Counted from the stretch's first letter, positions 1-11,186 are shown. The stretch: 64,000 nt of DNA from Acidobacteriota bacterium (GCA_029263315.1 JAJCXR010000065.1:186001-250000), one strand, 5' to 3'. Numbers and translations are program-made. Notes: generated from the sequence alone by a model not told the origin.

Positions 1-2028
<2,028 letters not shown>

Positions 2029-2060
2029 TCTCCACAGGCTATGGCACGCATTGATGGTGA

Positions 2061-2089
2061 CGACGCAGCAAGGAAATCTTGCGGCGTCG
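2061..2089 (+). other. Hairpin in the clpC-bamA gap
   Basis: CGACGC-A-GCAAG at 2061-2072 pairs with CTTGC-G-GCGTCG at 2078-2089, giving an 11-bp stem with one mismatch and a GAAAT loop. It lies 32 bases after the clpC stop and about 215 bases before the chosen bamA start. No T-run follows, so it is not a typical intrinsic terminator. It could be a processing site, an attenuator or a small RNA. The rest of the 276-base gap shows no convincing gene. Confidence 0.4.
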
Positions 2090-2291
2090 GCCTCACTTGG
2101 CACTCGATTTGCTCCCCTGCGAGAGGATCAAGGCCCGAGGAAGGGTTCGCCAACGATGCCGGAGAGGCCAGGGACTCCGATCGAGGTGAGCGCAGCGTCG
2201 AGCCCTCGCCCCGGAGAACCTGGTCCATCACTGTCCATCAGGGCAGGGACACGGTTGGTTTGCCGCTGAAGCTCGCTCGGAGTCATTCGTT

Positions 2292-2297
2292 AAGGAG
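2292..2297 (+). promoter_or_regulatory. Ribosome binding site that fixes the bamA start
   Basis: AAGGAG sits 7 bases before the GTG at 2305. Translation from there begins directly with a basic n-region and a hydrophobic signal peptide. The frame is open upstream to an ATG at 2041, but the 88 residues that would add are Arg/Ser-rich, would hide the signal peptide and have no such site. Confidence 0.75.
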
Positions 2298-2304
2298 TCG
2301 TCAG

Positions 2305-4704
2305 GTGGTTCGAAAAAGCAGGTTTGTCCCCACGTGTCTTTTTGTCGTCCTGGCGCTCTCGCTGTGCCTATGCGGCTCGTCCTGGGCCCAGGCCGCCCGT
2401 TATCAAGATCAGCCGATACAGGCGATCGAATACCAAGGGCTGGTGACCTTGGGCGAAGAGACGATGAACCACTATCTCTTCGGCAAACAGGCCGATGGAC
2501 CGCGGCGCCTCGATGTCGAGGATCTCGACGAACGCATCCGCAAGCTGTGGGATCGCGAGCTGATCGACGACATCTCGGTGCAAGTGGAGCCGGTGGCCGG
2601 TGGTGTCAAGTTGATCGTACGCCTGGTGGAGAGACCCATACTGGTGTCCGTCGAGTATTCCGGTCTCAAGCGGGTCAACCGTAGCGATATCGTCGAGCAA
2701 GCGGATCGGGAGCGCATCGAGGTCTACGAGAATCAGCCGTTGCAGCTCGGTGAGCTCAAGCGCCTGAAGTTCGCCATCGAGGACCTCTACAAGGAAAAGG
2801 GCTATCGCTTCGCTGAGGTGACCTACACCCTCGAAGACATGGGTAAGGGCCAGAAACGGGCTGTTTTTGCCATCGATGAGGGCGACAAGGTCAAGATTGG
2901 CGATATCGATTTCGACGGCAATACGGTGTTCAGTGACTGGCGTTTGCGCCTCTCGATGAAAGACACCAAGGAATCCGGCCTCATCTCGCGGATTTCCAAG
3001 AAGGACATCTACAACCCCGCCAACATCGACGAAGACCTCGACAAGGTGAAGGATCTCTACCGACGGGCCGGCTACAAGGACGTCCTGGTGGCCAAACCCG
3101 AGCTCTCGGTGCGGGCCAAGCGCCCCAACGCGGCCACCATCAAAGAGCAGAAGCGTCGGTTGGAGATCACCGTGCCGGTGGAAGAGGGAGAGCGCTGGCG
3201 TTTCGGCGAGGTTTCCATCGAAGGCAATGAGGTGTTCAGCGACGAGTTCCTGTTGCGCCAATTCGAGCGTCCCCGGGGCGGCTGGTTGCGCTCGAAGGTC
3301 ATTGACGACGCCGTCGAGAGCATCTCCAAGCTCTACTCGAGCGTCGGCTACATCTTTGCCAAGGTCGAAACCGAGTTGGTGGAGCGTTCCGAGGAAGTCG
3401 CCGATGTCCTTCTGAAGATCGACGAGGCCGATCAATACCGCGTTGGACGTCTCGAGTTCGAGGGCAACAGCAAGACCCGCGACAAGGTGCTGCGCCGCGA
3501 GATGTTGGTGCAGGAAGGCACGGTCATGAGCATGACCGGCATCCAGAACAGCCTGCTCAAGATCCGCCAGCTCAACTACTTTGCACTCAACGAAGAGGAG
3601 CCGGTGGCCTTTGACTTCGACTCCGAGGAAAAGACCGTAGACCTCCTGGTGCAGGGCGAAGAGGCGGAACGCACGGAGCTTCAGTTCGGCGGTGGTTGGA
3701 GTGAGGTGGATGGTTTCTTCGGCCAGTTCGCCCTGCGTACCACCAACTTCTTGGGCCGTGGCGAGACGCTGGGTGTCTCCGTGCAGAGTGGCCGTCAGCG
3801 GGACTACTACGACCTGGAATACAGCATTCCATGGTTCCTCGATCGGCCGCAGAATCTAGGTTTCAGGCTGTTCAACCAAGAGCTCGACTCCAGAGTGTTG
3901 TCCGATGTCGAGTTCCAGCAGAAGTTCTCCGGGGCCTCCGTCACCTATGGGCGCTCCCTGCGCAACTTCCAGACCTTCAGCATCTCCTACAACTTCTCGG
4001 ACATCGAAGATACGCAGCGCCTGTTCATCGACGGCGAGGACGAACCCCTGACCCGCGAGGTGATGTTCACCAGCTCGTCGCTGCGGCCGTTCTGGATCCG
4101 CAACACCCTCGACAGCCGATTCGAGCCCACCCGTGGCACCCGGATCTCGGCTTCGGTGGAAGTGGCCGGTGAATACCTGGGGGGAGATACTTCGTTCATC
4201 GAGCCCCAATTCAATCTGACCCGCTTTTTCCGCGCCACCCAAGGGGCCCTCAAGTCGTCCTTTGGGTTCAAAGTGGACTTGGGCTACATCACCTCCCTCG
4301 ACGACAAAGAGCTGTTCCCGCAGCAGCGCTACTTCATGGGCGGCGACAACAGCATTCGCGGCTTCCGGCGCCGTTCCATCGTGGTACGTGAAACCGACGG
4401 CACCATCCGTCGTGATCCCTCCGGTTTTCCCTTGGGCGGCACCAAGATGTTGCGTTTCAGTGCCGAGTACCATTTCATCGTCGGCGGACCATTCCGCGTC
4501 GTATTGTTCGGCGACGCAGGTGGTGTCTTCGACGATGACCAATCCATCGATACCGATCTCTTGCGCTATAGCGCAGGTGCCGAGCTGCGGATCCAGGTGC
4601 CTTTGTTTCCTGCTCCCCTGCGCTTCATCTATGCTTTCAACCTGGAAGAGCAGCTCGATGATCAGTTCGACTCATTCGACTTCAGTCTCAGCACCTCGTT
4701 CTAA
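2305..4704 (+). CDS. bamA: Outer membrane protein assembly factor BamA
   Basis: BamA is the core of the machine that folds beta-barrel proteins into the outer membrane. The GTG start gives 799 residues. A signal peptide ends near SSWAQA, followed by five POTRA-like segments. Each has the beta-alpha-alpha-beta-beta look with phrases such as FDGNTVFSD, IEGNEVFSD and FEGNSKTRD. A C-terminal Omp85 barrel contains the family motif SIRGFRRRS and ends in a terminal Phe. The length is normal for the family. It is followed by skp and lpxD, the classic envelope gene order. A short hairpin (CCTCGT/ACGAGG, 4694-4711) spans the stop codon but has no T-run, so read-through into skp is likely. Confidence 0.95.
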   Translation: MVRKSRFVPTCLFVVLALSLCLCGSSWAQAARYQDQPIQAIEYQGLVTLGEETMNHYLFGKQADGPRRLDVEDLDERIRKLWDRELIDDISVQVEPVAGGVKLIVRLVERPILVSVEYSGLKRVNRSDIVEQADRERIEVYENQPLQLGELKRLKFAIEDLYKEKGYRFAEVTYTLEDMGKGQKRAVFAIDEGDKVKIGDIDFDGNTVFSDWRLRLSMKDTKESGLISRISKKDIYNPANIDEDLDKVKDLYRRAGYKDVLVAKPELSVRAKRPNAATIKEQKRRLEITVPVEEGERWRFGEVSIEGNEVFSDEFLLRQFERPRGGWLRSKVIDDAVESISKLYSSVGYIFAKVETELVERSEEVADVLLKIDEADQYRVGRLEFEGNSKTRDKVLRREMLVQEGTVMSMTGIQNSLLKIRQLNYFALNEEEPVAFDFDSEEKTVDLLVQGEEAERTELQFGGGWSEVDGFFGQFALRTTNFLGRGETLGVSVQSGRQRDYYDLEYSIPWFLDRPQNLGFRLFNQELDSRVLSDVEFQQKFSGASVTYGRSLRNFQTFSISYNFSDIEDTQRLFIDGEDEPLTREVMFTSSSLRPFWIRNTLDSRFEPTRGTRISASVEVAGEYLGGDTSFIEPQFNLTRFFRATQGALKSSFGFKVDLGYITSLDDKELFPQQRYFMGGDNSIRGFRRRSIVVRETDGTIRRDPSGFPLGGTKMLRFSAEYHFIVGGPFRVVLFGDAGGVFDDDQSIDTDLLRYSAGAELRIQVPLFPAPLRFIYAFNLEEQLDDQFDSFDFSLSTSF

Positions 4705-4836
4705 GACGAGGCTCGCTGGAGGGATCGAATTCAAAGATGAACCCGTAGCTCAGAGACTGATATCGTCTCGCGGCTTCTTGACCGGTGACCCAGGGGGGCG
4801 CCGGGCTCTCAATCCAACGCTTAGGAGAATCCTCTG

Positions 4837-5394
4837 ATGCCGACTATGACTTCTTTTTTCCGTTCGTCTTCTCGCAAATATCTGGTCCTCGGTTTGTTGG
4901 CTTTGGCCTTGGCCTCCGGCAGCGCCGTGGCGCAAGAGACCCCCGCCAAGATCGCCGTCGTCAACCTCGACTACATCGTCACTCAATCGCCGGCCGGCAA
5001 GGCCTTGCAGGCCAAGCTGGAGGCCTTCCAGAATCAAGTGCAAGTGCAGGCGGAGGCCCTCAACAACGAGGCCAAGGACTTGCGCCAACGGATGGTCGAG
5101 GGGGCCAACTCGTTGTCCGAGGAGAAGCTGGCCGAGATGCAGAAGGCTTTCGAGGACAAGACCATCAGCATCCGTCGCTTCCGCGATGACAAGCAGCGCG
5201 AAGGTCAGAAGATGCAAGAAGAGGGGTTGCGCGAAGTCGAGGCGCAGTTGGAGCCGGTCTTCACCGCCATCCGCGACGAAGGTGGCTACGACTTGATTCT
5301 CAACAACGTCCCCGGCGTCGTGGTGATGGTCAGCCAGCGGGTCGACATCACCCAGAAGGTGCTCGACAAGTTGAAGGCCAGCACCGGTAGCTGA
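4837..5394 (+). CDS. skp: OmpH/Skp family periplasmic chaperone
   Basis: Skp-type chaperones hold unfolded outer membrane proteins in the periplasm on their way to BamA. The 185-residue product has a signal peptide (basic start, hydrophobic core, cleavage after SAVAQ). IAVVNLDYIVTQSPAGKAL follows, which is the typical OmpH start. A long charged helical region rich in Glu, Lys and Gln (about residues 60-140) forms the expected coiled-coil tentacles. AGGAG at 4823-4827 lies 9 bases before the ATG. Its position between bamA and lpxD matches many diderm genomes. Confidence 0.9.
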   Translation: MPTMTSFFRSSSRKYLVLGLLALALASGSAVAQETPAKIAVVNLDYIVTQSPAGKALQAKLEAFQNQVQVQAEALNNEAKDLRQRMVEGANSLSEEKLAEMQKAFEDKTISIRRFRDDKQREGQKMQEEGLREVEAQLEPVFTAIRDEGGYDLILNNVPGVVVMVSQRVDITQKVLDKLKASTGS

Positions 5395-5398
5395 CGTC

Positions 5399-6478
5399 GT
5401 GGCGCGTTCTGACCAAGGCCGACCGGCCACCTTCGCTCTCTCCCGCCTGGCCGCAGCGGTGGGCGGGGAGGTGCTGGGTGACGGCAAGGTCCAAGTGCGC
5501 AACTTGCGGACTTTGGAGCATGCCGCGGAGGACGACCTCTCGTTCTTCAGTCAAGCCGCCTACCGGGTCCAGGCCGAGGTGTCCGCCGCTGCGGCCTTGT
5601 TGGTGCCCCCGAGTATGGTGGAGCTGGCCGGTGAGGGGCGGCAACGCCCTCTGTTGGTGGTCGAGGATCCATCCCTGGCCCTGGTCGAGCTCATTCCCCT
5701 GTTCCATCCGCCACCACCGCCGCCCCGGGGTATCCACGGTACGGCGGTGGTGGGCAAAGACTGCGCCATCGATGACAGTGCCTATCTGGGACCCTATGTG
5801 GTGGTCGGCGACGGCTGCCGCATCGCTGCCGGGGCAGCCCTGCACGCCCACGTGGTGTTGGGGAACGCCTGTCGGGTGGGCGTCGGCTCGGTGATCCACC
5901 CCCATGCCGTGCTCTACGACGGCACACGTTTGGGCGATGCGGTAATCGTCCACTCTGGCGCCATCCTCGGTGCCGACGGCTTCGGCTACGCGACCCACCA
6001 AGGCAAGCACCTCAAGGTGCCGCAGGTCGGGCGTACGGTCATCGAAGACGAGGTGGAGATCGGAGCCAACAGCACCATCGATCGGGCGCTGCTGGAAGAA
6101 ACCCATATCGGCCAGGGTAGTAAGATCGACAATCTCGTACAGGTGGGGCACAATGTCACCCTCGGAAGAGGTTGCATTCTTTGTGGTCAAGCGGGCATCG
6201 CCGGCAGCACTCAGCTGGACGATTATGTCGTTCTGGGTGGCCAAGCCGGGGCCGGTGGGCACATCACCTTGGGACGTGGCGTCCAAGTGGCCGCCAAGTC
6301 CGCGGTCCTGCAATCGGTCGCCGAGGGTCTGCGGGTGGGGGGGATCCCGGCCATCGATCTCAAAGACTGGCGTCGCCAAGCCATGATGATGCCCCGTCTT
6401 GGGGAAATGGCCCGGCGCCTGCGCTCGCTGGAGACGAAGCTCGCCTCTCTGGCCAAGAATGCCGGAGACGACGACTAG
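5399..6478 (+). CDS. lpxD: UDP-3-O-(3-hydroxyacyl)glucosamine N-acyltransferase
   Basis: LpxD adds the second, amide-linked hydroxyacyl chain in lipid A synthesis. The 359-residue protein has the N-terminal LpxD domain (about 1-110), then a left-handed beta helix of hexapeptide repeats, then a C-terminal helix. The expected catalytic histidine is His251 in VQVGHNVTLG, and the family phrase ILGADGFGY is present. It starts with GTG 4 bases after the skp stop, so it is probably translated from the same message. Confidence 0.94.
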   Translation: MARSDQGRPATFALSRLAAAVGGEVLGDGKVQVRNLRTLEHAAEDDLSFFSQAAYRVQAEVSAAAALLVPPSMVELAGEGRQRPLLVVEDPSLALVELIPLFHPPPPPPRGIHGTAVVGKDCAIDDSAYLGPYVVVGDGCRIAAGAALHAHVVLGNACRVGVGSVIHPHAVLYDGTRLGDAVIVHSGAILGADGFGYATHQGKHLKVPQVGRTVIEDEVEIGANSTIDRALLEETHIGQGSKIDNLVQVGHNVTLGRGCILCGQAGIAGSTQLDDYVVLGGQAGAGGHITLGRGVQVAAKSAVLQSVAEGLRVGGIPAIDLKDWRRQAMMMPRLGEMARRLRSLETKLASLAKNAGDDD

Positions 6479-6524
6479 CTCTCGACCCCTGCAAAGGTTC
6501 GACGACTGACAAGGCGGAACAAGT

Positions 6525-6995
6525 GTGACGGAATCGCAGATCGAGCAGCCCGGCGAGTGGGATATTCGCTGGATTCTTTCGGTATTGCCGCATCGCTACC
6601 CGATGCTGCTGGTGGACCGGGTCCTGGCCATCGAGCCGGGGCACCGTATCGTCGCCCTCAAGAACGTCACCATCAACGAAGAAGTGTTTCTCGGACACTT
6701 CCCAGGCCACCCGGTGGTTCCCGGAGTGTTGTTGATCGAGGGCTTGGCCCAGGCCGGTGGGCTCTTGCTGTTGCACGATCTGCCGGCAGAGCGGCGGCAG
6801 CAAACGTTGCTGTACTTCTCCGGCATCGAGAAGGCGCGGTTTCGCCGTCCGGTGGTGCCAGGGGATCAGGTGCGCTACGAAGTGGACGTGGTGCGTTTTC
6901 GTCCCGGCGGGACCAGCAAGATGGCCGGGCGGGTGATGGTGGGGGATGTGGTCGCGGCGGAAGCCCGATTGACCTCGACGATGGTGGAACGCTGA
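6525..6995 (+). CDS. fabZ: 3-hydroxyacyl-ACP dehydratase FabZ
   Basis: FabZ dehydrates 3-hydroxyacyl-ACP in fatty acid elongation and competes with the lipid A acyltransferases for the same substrates, which explains its place between lpxD and lpxA. The 156-residue hot-dog protein shows GHFPGHPVVPGV with catalytic His58 and the paired acid Glu72 in LIEGLAQ. The start is GTG with a weak upstream AAGGCGG. The lpxA ATG follows after one base. Confidence 0.95.
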   Translation: MTESQIEQPGEWDIRWILSVLPHRYPMLLVDRVLAIEPGHRIVALKNVTINEEVFLGHFPGHPVVPGVLLIEGLAQAGGLLLLHDLPAERRQQTLLYFSGIEKARFRRPVVPGDQVRYEVDVVRFRPGGTSKMAGRVMVGDVVAAEARLTSTMVER

Positions 6996-6996
6996 C

Positions 6997-7809
6997 ATGG
7001 AAACCAAGATTCATCCCACGGCGGTGGTCGATGACACCAGCGAGCTCGGTGTCGGTGTCGAGATCGGGCCCTTTGCGGTGGTGGGACCGGGGGTCATCGT
7101 CGGCGATCGAAGCCGTCTGCACGCCGCTGCTCAAGTCCATGGGCCGACCCGTCTCGGCGCCGAGAACCAAATCTATTCCTATGCCTGCATTGGTTTCGAT
7201 CCCCAAGATCTCAAGTTCGCCGGTGAGACAACGCGCTTGGAGGTGGGTGAGCGCAACCACTTTCGCGAGCACTCCACCGTCCACCGTGGTACCGGCAAAG
7301 GGGGCGCCTTGACCACCGTCGGCAGCGACAATTTGCTGATGGTGGGGGCCCACATCGCCCATGATTGCCAGGTCGGCGATCGCAACATCTTCGCCAACAA
7401 CGGCACCCTGGCGGGCCATGTGGAAGTGGCCGACGATGCCGTCATCGGGGCTTTCAGCTCGGTGCACCAGTTCTGTCGAGTCGGTAGCCATGCCTATATC
7501 GGCGGTTATTCGGTGCTCACCCGCGACGTCTTACCCTTCGTCAAGACCGTCGGCGCCAAACCGGCCTGCTTTGGAATCAATCGCATAGGTCTCGAGCGCA
7601 AGGGATTCGACGCCGACTCCCTGGCCACCTTGGAGCAGGCCTACCGCGTGCTGGTGCGCTCCAAGCTCAATACGACGCAGGCCCTGGAGCGATTACGACA
7701 CGACTTAGGGGACTCTCCCCACGTCCGTTACCTGATCGAGTTCGTCGACGCCTCGGAGCGTGGGGTCATCAAAGAACCGCCACGCCGTGGTGGCAGCCGA
7801 GGAGGTTGA
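6997..7809 (+). CDS. lpxA: UDP-N-acetylglucosamine O-acyltransferase
   Basis: LpxA carries out the first step of lipid A synthesis. The 270-residue protein has hexapeptide-repeat beta-helix coils and a helical C-terminus. The segment LLMVGAHIAHDCQVG contains the catalytic His122, the match to E. coli His125. It lies one base after fabZ, and the next ATG lies 3 bases after its stop, with AGGAGG inside its 3' end serving the next gene. Whether it prefers UDP-GlcNAc or the 3-amino analogue cannot be told from the sequence by eye. Confidence 0.95.
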   Translation: METKIHPTAVVDDTSELGVGVEIGPFAVVGPGVIVGDRSRLHAAAQVHGPTRLGAENQIYSYACIGFDPQDLKFAGETTRLEVGERNHFREHSTVHRGTGKGGALTTVGSDNLLMVGAHIAHDCQVGDRNIFANNGTLAGHVEVADDAVIGAFSSVHQFCRVGSHAYIGGYSVLTRDVLPFVKTVGAKPACFGINRIGLERKGFDADSLATLEQAYRVLVRSKLNTTQALERLRHDLGDSPHVRYLIEFVDASERGVIKEPPRRGGSRGG

Positions 7810-7812
7810 GAG

Positions 7813-8742
7813 ATGAGCCTATCCACTCCCATGCGGGTCGCCGTGGTGGGAACCGGCGCCCTCGGGCGTCACCATGTGAGGATTCTGTCGGAAATGCCCG
7901 AGGCGGAGCTGGTCGGCATCTACGATCAGCGCCCCGAAGTGGCGGCGAAGCTGGCCCAGGAGCATGGCACCACCAGTTTTTCGTCCCTCGAAGAGCTGAG
8001 CGAGCAAGTGGAAGCGGTGGTCCTGGCGGTGCCGACCTTCGCCCATGCCAGTCTGGGATGTCAGCTGCTGGAGGGTGGCCGTCACCTGTTGGTGGAGAAA
8101 CCCATCACCTCCACCGCCGAGGAGGCGGATCGGCTGCTGGCGGCGCAGGGCGATCGGATCTTGGCGGTGGGCCATGTCGAGTTCTACAACCCGGCCGTTC
8201 AGGCCTTGCTGGCCCTCGACGAAGAAGCCCGCTACGTCGAGGTGCAACGCCTGTCGCCGTTCACTCCGCGCAGCCTCGATGTCGATGTCATCCTCGATTT
8301 GATGATCCACGATTTGCAGATCATCCATGCCCTGGACAGCAGTCCCATCACCGAGATTCGAGCCACCGGCATCGAGGTATTGTCGTCACGCATCGACATG
8401 TGCAGTGCCCGTATCGAGCTGGAATCGGGTTTGGTGGCCAACGTCACTTCGTCGCGGGTTTCCGCCGAGCCGGTCCGCAAGCTACGGGCCTACCTCAAGA
8501 GCAGCTATTTCTCGATCGACTATCGGGAACAGGACATCAAGGGCTACGGTCTCGAGATCCAGGGCGATCAACGGGTTATCGTGCCGCGGGATCTCTCGGT
8601 ACCGACCCGCGAGCCGTTGCGGGCCGAGCTCGAGGCCTTCCTGGCGGCTTGTCGTGGTGAAGCCGTCGAGATCGTCGACGGCCAGGCCGGCCGGCGGGCT
8701 CTCGATACCGCATTGAAGGTTCGACAGCAGGCTGCACGCTGA
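7813..8742 (+). CDS. Gfo/Idh/MocA-family oxidoreductase in the lipid A operon
   Basis: This is a 309-residue NAD(P)-dependent sugar or sugar-nucleotide oxidoreductase of the Gfo/Idh/MocA family. The Rossmann motif AVVGTGALGRHH is at the N-terminus. It is followed by the family phrase VEKPI, then GHVEFYNP and LDLMIHDLQIIHAL in the substrate domain. It is coupled to lpxA, so a role in lipid A or sugar-nucleotide modification is inferred. In Acidithiobacillus the oxidoreductase GnnA, encoded near lpxA, works with the transaminase GnnB to make UDP-GlcNAc3N. No gnnB-like gene is next to this one. The exact substrate is unknown. Confidence 0.8.
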   Translation: MSLSTPMRVAVVGTGALGRHHVRILSEMPEAELVGIYDQRPEVAAKLAQEHGTTSFSSLEELSEQVEAVVLAVPTFAHASLGCQLLEGGRHLLVEKPITSTAEEADRLLAAQGDRILAVGHVEFYNPAVQALLALDEEARYVEVQRLSPFTPRSLDVDVILDLMIHDLQIIHALDSSPITEIRATGIEVLSSRIDMCSARIELESGLVANVTSSRVSAEPVRKLRAYLKSSYFSIDYREQDIKGYGLEIQGDQRVIVPRDLSVPTREPLRAELEAFLAACRGEAVEIVDGQAGRRALDTALKVRQQAAR

Positions 8743-8808
8743 CCCACGGGTGAGCGCGGAGCTTGAGCTATTGACAGCCAAGCACAGACAAGGGCGGAGA
8801 AACCAGAC

Positions 8809-9723
8809 ATGGTGGAATATTCGATTGGCGTCATCGGGGGGAGTGGTCTCTATGGCATGGAGGGGCTCCAAGTGCACCAGGAGCGGGTTGTCGAGACACC
8901 GTTCGGAGAACCCTCGGCGCCGTTTGTTCTCGGCGAGATCGAAGGGCAGAAGGTGGCATTTTTGGCGCGCCACGGGCAGGGGCACCGTCTCATGCCCACG
9001 GAGCTCAATTTCCGCGCCAACATTTTTGCCTTCAAGCTGCTGGGAGCCGAACGGCTGATCTCGGTCAGCGCCGTCGGTTCGTTGCAAGAACAGTACGCCC
9101 CCACCCATGTGGTGGTGCCGGATCAATTTGTCGACCGGACGCGCCATCGGGTGGACACGTTCTTCGGCGACGGCTTGGTGGCCCATGTCTCCTTGGCGGA
9201 TCCCATCTGTCCCCATTTGTCGGCGGTCCTCGGCCGTGCGACGGAATCGACCGGCACCCAGATGCATTTCGGCGGCACCTATCTGTGCATGGAAGGACCG
9301 CAGTTCTCCACCCGCGCCGAGTCCCACCTCTATCGTCAATGGGGCATGGACATCATCGGCATGACCAACCTGCAAGAGGCGCGTCTGGCCCGTGAAGCGG
9401 AGATTTGCTACAGCACACTCGCCATGGTGACGGACTACGATTGTTGGCATGAGGCGGAAGAGGACGTGACCGTCGATGCGGTGATCGCCATTCTGCGGCA
9501 GAATGCCGCCACCGCCCAAGGGATCATCAAGCATGCCGTCGTCGAGCTGGCTGCGGAGTCGACGGCGGGAAGCGGCGGGGGACGCAGCTGTCTCTGCTGC
9601 AACGCCCTGGCCTCCGCCCTGATCACCGATCCGTCGATGATTCCAGAGGCGACCCGTCGGCGTCTCGATCCCATCGTCGGACGCTATCTCGGCTCGGCGG
9701 AAGACGCTGAGCCCGCGACCTGA
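8809..9723 (+). CDS. mtnP: S-methyl-5'-thioadenosine phosphorylase
   Basis: MtnP splits methylthioadenosine with phosphate into adenine and methylthioribose-1-phosphate, salvaging the by-product of polyamine and SAM metabolism. The 304-residue protein begins with IGVIGGSGLYGMEGL. It has ARHGQGH, the substrate segment MEGPQFSTRAES, and TDYDCWHE, in which the two aspartates are the known mark of 6-aminopurine (adenosine-type) specificity. The adenine released could be used by the apt gene 2 kb downstream. Confidence 0.92.
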   Translation: MVEYSIGVIGGSGLYGMEGLQVHQERVVETPFGEPSAPFVLGEIEGQKVAFLARHGQGHRLMPTELNFRANIFAFKLLGAERLISVSAVGSLQEQYAPTHVVVPDQFVDRTRHRVDTFFGDGLVAHVSLADPICPHLSAVLGRATESTGTQMHFGGTYLCMEGPQFSTRAESHLYRQWGMDIIGMTNLQEARLAREAEICYSTLAMVTDYDCWHEAEEDVTVDAVIAILRQNAATAQGIIKHAVVELAAESTAGSGGGRSCLCCNALASALITDPSMIPEATRRRLDPIVGRYLGSAEDAEPAT

Positions 9724-9733
9724 GGGAGCCCAC

Positions 9734-10510
9734 GTGCGTATTTTGGTGACCAACGACGACGGTATTTTTTCCGAAGGCATCACTCGGCTCGCCGAGGCCA
9801 TCGCCGATCTCGGACAGGTGATCGTCGTGGCGCCGGACCGCGAGCAGAGCGCCACCGGCCGCTCCCTGACCTTGCATCGCCCGCTGCGTATTCGCCAGGT
9901 CAAAGAGCATTGGTTCACCGTCGACGGTACGCCCACGGATTGCGTCAGCCTGGCAGTGCAAGGGCTGCTCAAGGAGGAACCGCCGGACTTGGTGGTGTCG
10001 GGCATCAACTTCGGGGTCAACATGGGCGACGACGTCACCTACTCGGGCACCGTCAGCGGTGCCTTCGAGGCCAATCAGCACGATCTTCCGGGCATCGCTT
10101 TCAGCCAAGAGATCGAAGAGGGTTTTTCCTTCAAAAGGTCGGCTGAAATCGCCCACGATGTCTTGGCGGAGCTGTTGCTGCATCCGTTGCCGGTCGATCT
10201 GTTGCTCAATATCAACATTCCTGCCAAAGAGCCCAAGGGGGTCCGCTGGACCCGCCTCGGCAAGCGAGTTTATGAGCAGAGTGTGGTGGAGAAGATCGAT
10301 CCGCGGGGTCGTAAGTACTACTGGATCGCCGGCACGCCGCGCTGGGAGAGCCTGGAGGGTACCGACTTCATGGCCCTGAGCACCGGCCACCTGTCGGTGA
10401 CCCCCCTGCATCTCGACTTGACCGATTACCGTAACCTGGAAGAAACGGCGCCGGCGCGCACCACCCTCGAAGGTTTGCAGTGGCCCGGGGCCGAGGTCGC
10501 CGGTGAGTGA
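9734..10510 (+). CDS. surE: 5'/3'-nucleotidase SurE
   Basis: SurE is a metal-dependent nucleoside monophosphatase linked to stationary-phase survival. The 258-residue protein starts with RILVTNDDGIFSEGI, in which the two aspartates bind metal. APDREQSATGRSLTL and VVSGINFGVNMGDDVTYSGTVSGA follow, all family signatures. The GTG start fits RILVTNDDG at the extreme N-terminus. It overlaps pcm by 8 bases, the surE-pcm pairing seen in many bacteria. Confidence 0.95.
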   Translation: MRILVTNDDGIFSEGITRLAEAIADLGQVIVVAPDREQSATGRSLTLHRPLRIRQVKEHWFTVDGTPTDCVSLAVQGLLKEEPPDLVVSGINFGVNMGDDVTYSGTVSGAFEANQHDLPGIAFSQEIEEGFSFKRSAEIAHDVLAELLLHPLPVDLLLNINIPAKEPKGVRWTRLGKRVYEQSVVEKIDPRGRKYYWIAGTPRWESLEGTDFMALSTGHLSVTPLHLDLTDYRNLEETAPARTTLEGLQWPGAEVAGE

Positions 10511-11186
10511 ACGAAGGCAGAGGCGGCGGACTGTGAGCGGTGACCCCTACGAGTTTCAACGCCAGCGTATGGTGAAGAAGCACATCCAGGGGCGGGGGAT
10601 CGAGGATCCAAGAATCCTCAAAGTGATGCGCCAGATCCCACGCCACGTCTTCGTTCGAGATTCTTTGCACCATCAGGCCTACAGCGACCATGCCTTGCGC
10701 ATCGAGCAAGGGCAGACCATTTCTCAACCCTACATCGTGGCCCGCATGACGGAGATGCTGGATGTCGGGGAGGAGCATTCGGTGCTGGAGATCGGCACCG
10801 GCTCCGGGTATCAGACCTTGATCCTGGCCCGTCTGGCCCGTCGTGTCTATTCCTTGGAGCGCATCAGCGAGTTGGCCAAGAAGGCCATCGAACGGCTGCG
10901 ACCCTTCGGTCTCGACAACGTCAAGATCCAGACCTTCGACGGCACCGTCGGCTGGGGTGGTGAGGGGCCCTACGATCGCATCATGGTGACAGCGGGGGCA
11001 CCCGAGGTGCCTAAGCCCTTGCTGGACCAGCTGAAAATGGGGGGCAAGCTGGTGATCCCCGAGGGCGATCGCCGGGGTCAGCGGTTGATGCTGTACCACC
11101 TCACCGAGGACGGTCTGCGCCGTTTCAGCGGCGAAGAGGTGACCTTTGTGCCGTTGATTGGGCGTTTTGGCTGGACGGAGGAGTAG
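10503..11186 (+). CDS. pcm: Protein-L-isoaspartate O-methyltransferase
   Basis: Pcm methylates isoaspartyl residues so that age-damaged proteins can be repaired. The SAM-binding motif VLEIGTGSGYQTLILA is clear, as are the upstream RHVFV and the downstream YDRIMVTAGAPEVP. The GTG at 10503 overlaps the end of surE. A second in-frame GTG at 10533 would give a product 10 residues shorter, and the sequence does not decide between them. The length (227) is normal. Confidence 0.93.
   Translation: MSERRQRRRTVSGDPYEFQRQRMVKKHIQGRGIEDPRILKVMRQIPRHVFVRDSLHHQAYSDHALRIEQGQTISQPYIVARMTEMLDVGEEHSVLEIGTGSGYQTLILARLARRVYSLERISELAKKAIERLRPFGLDNVKIQTFDGTVGWGGEGPYDRIMVTAGAPEVPKPLLDQLKMGGKLVIPEGDRRGQRLMLYHLTEDGLRRFSGEEVTFVPLIGRFGWTEE

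Noticed and set aside
2041..2304. 88-residue N-terminal extension of BamA
   Set aside because: It lacks a ribosome binding site, is Arg/Ser-rich and would bury the signal peptide; AAGGAG before GTG 2305 decides the start.
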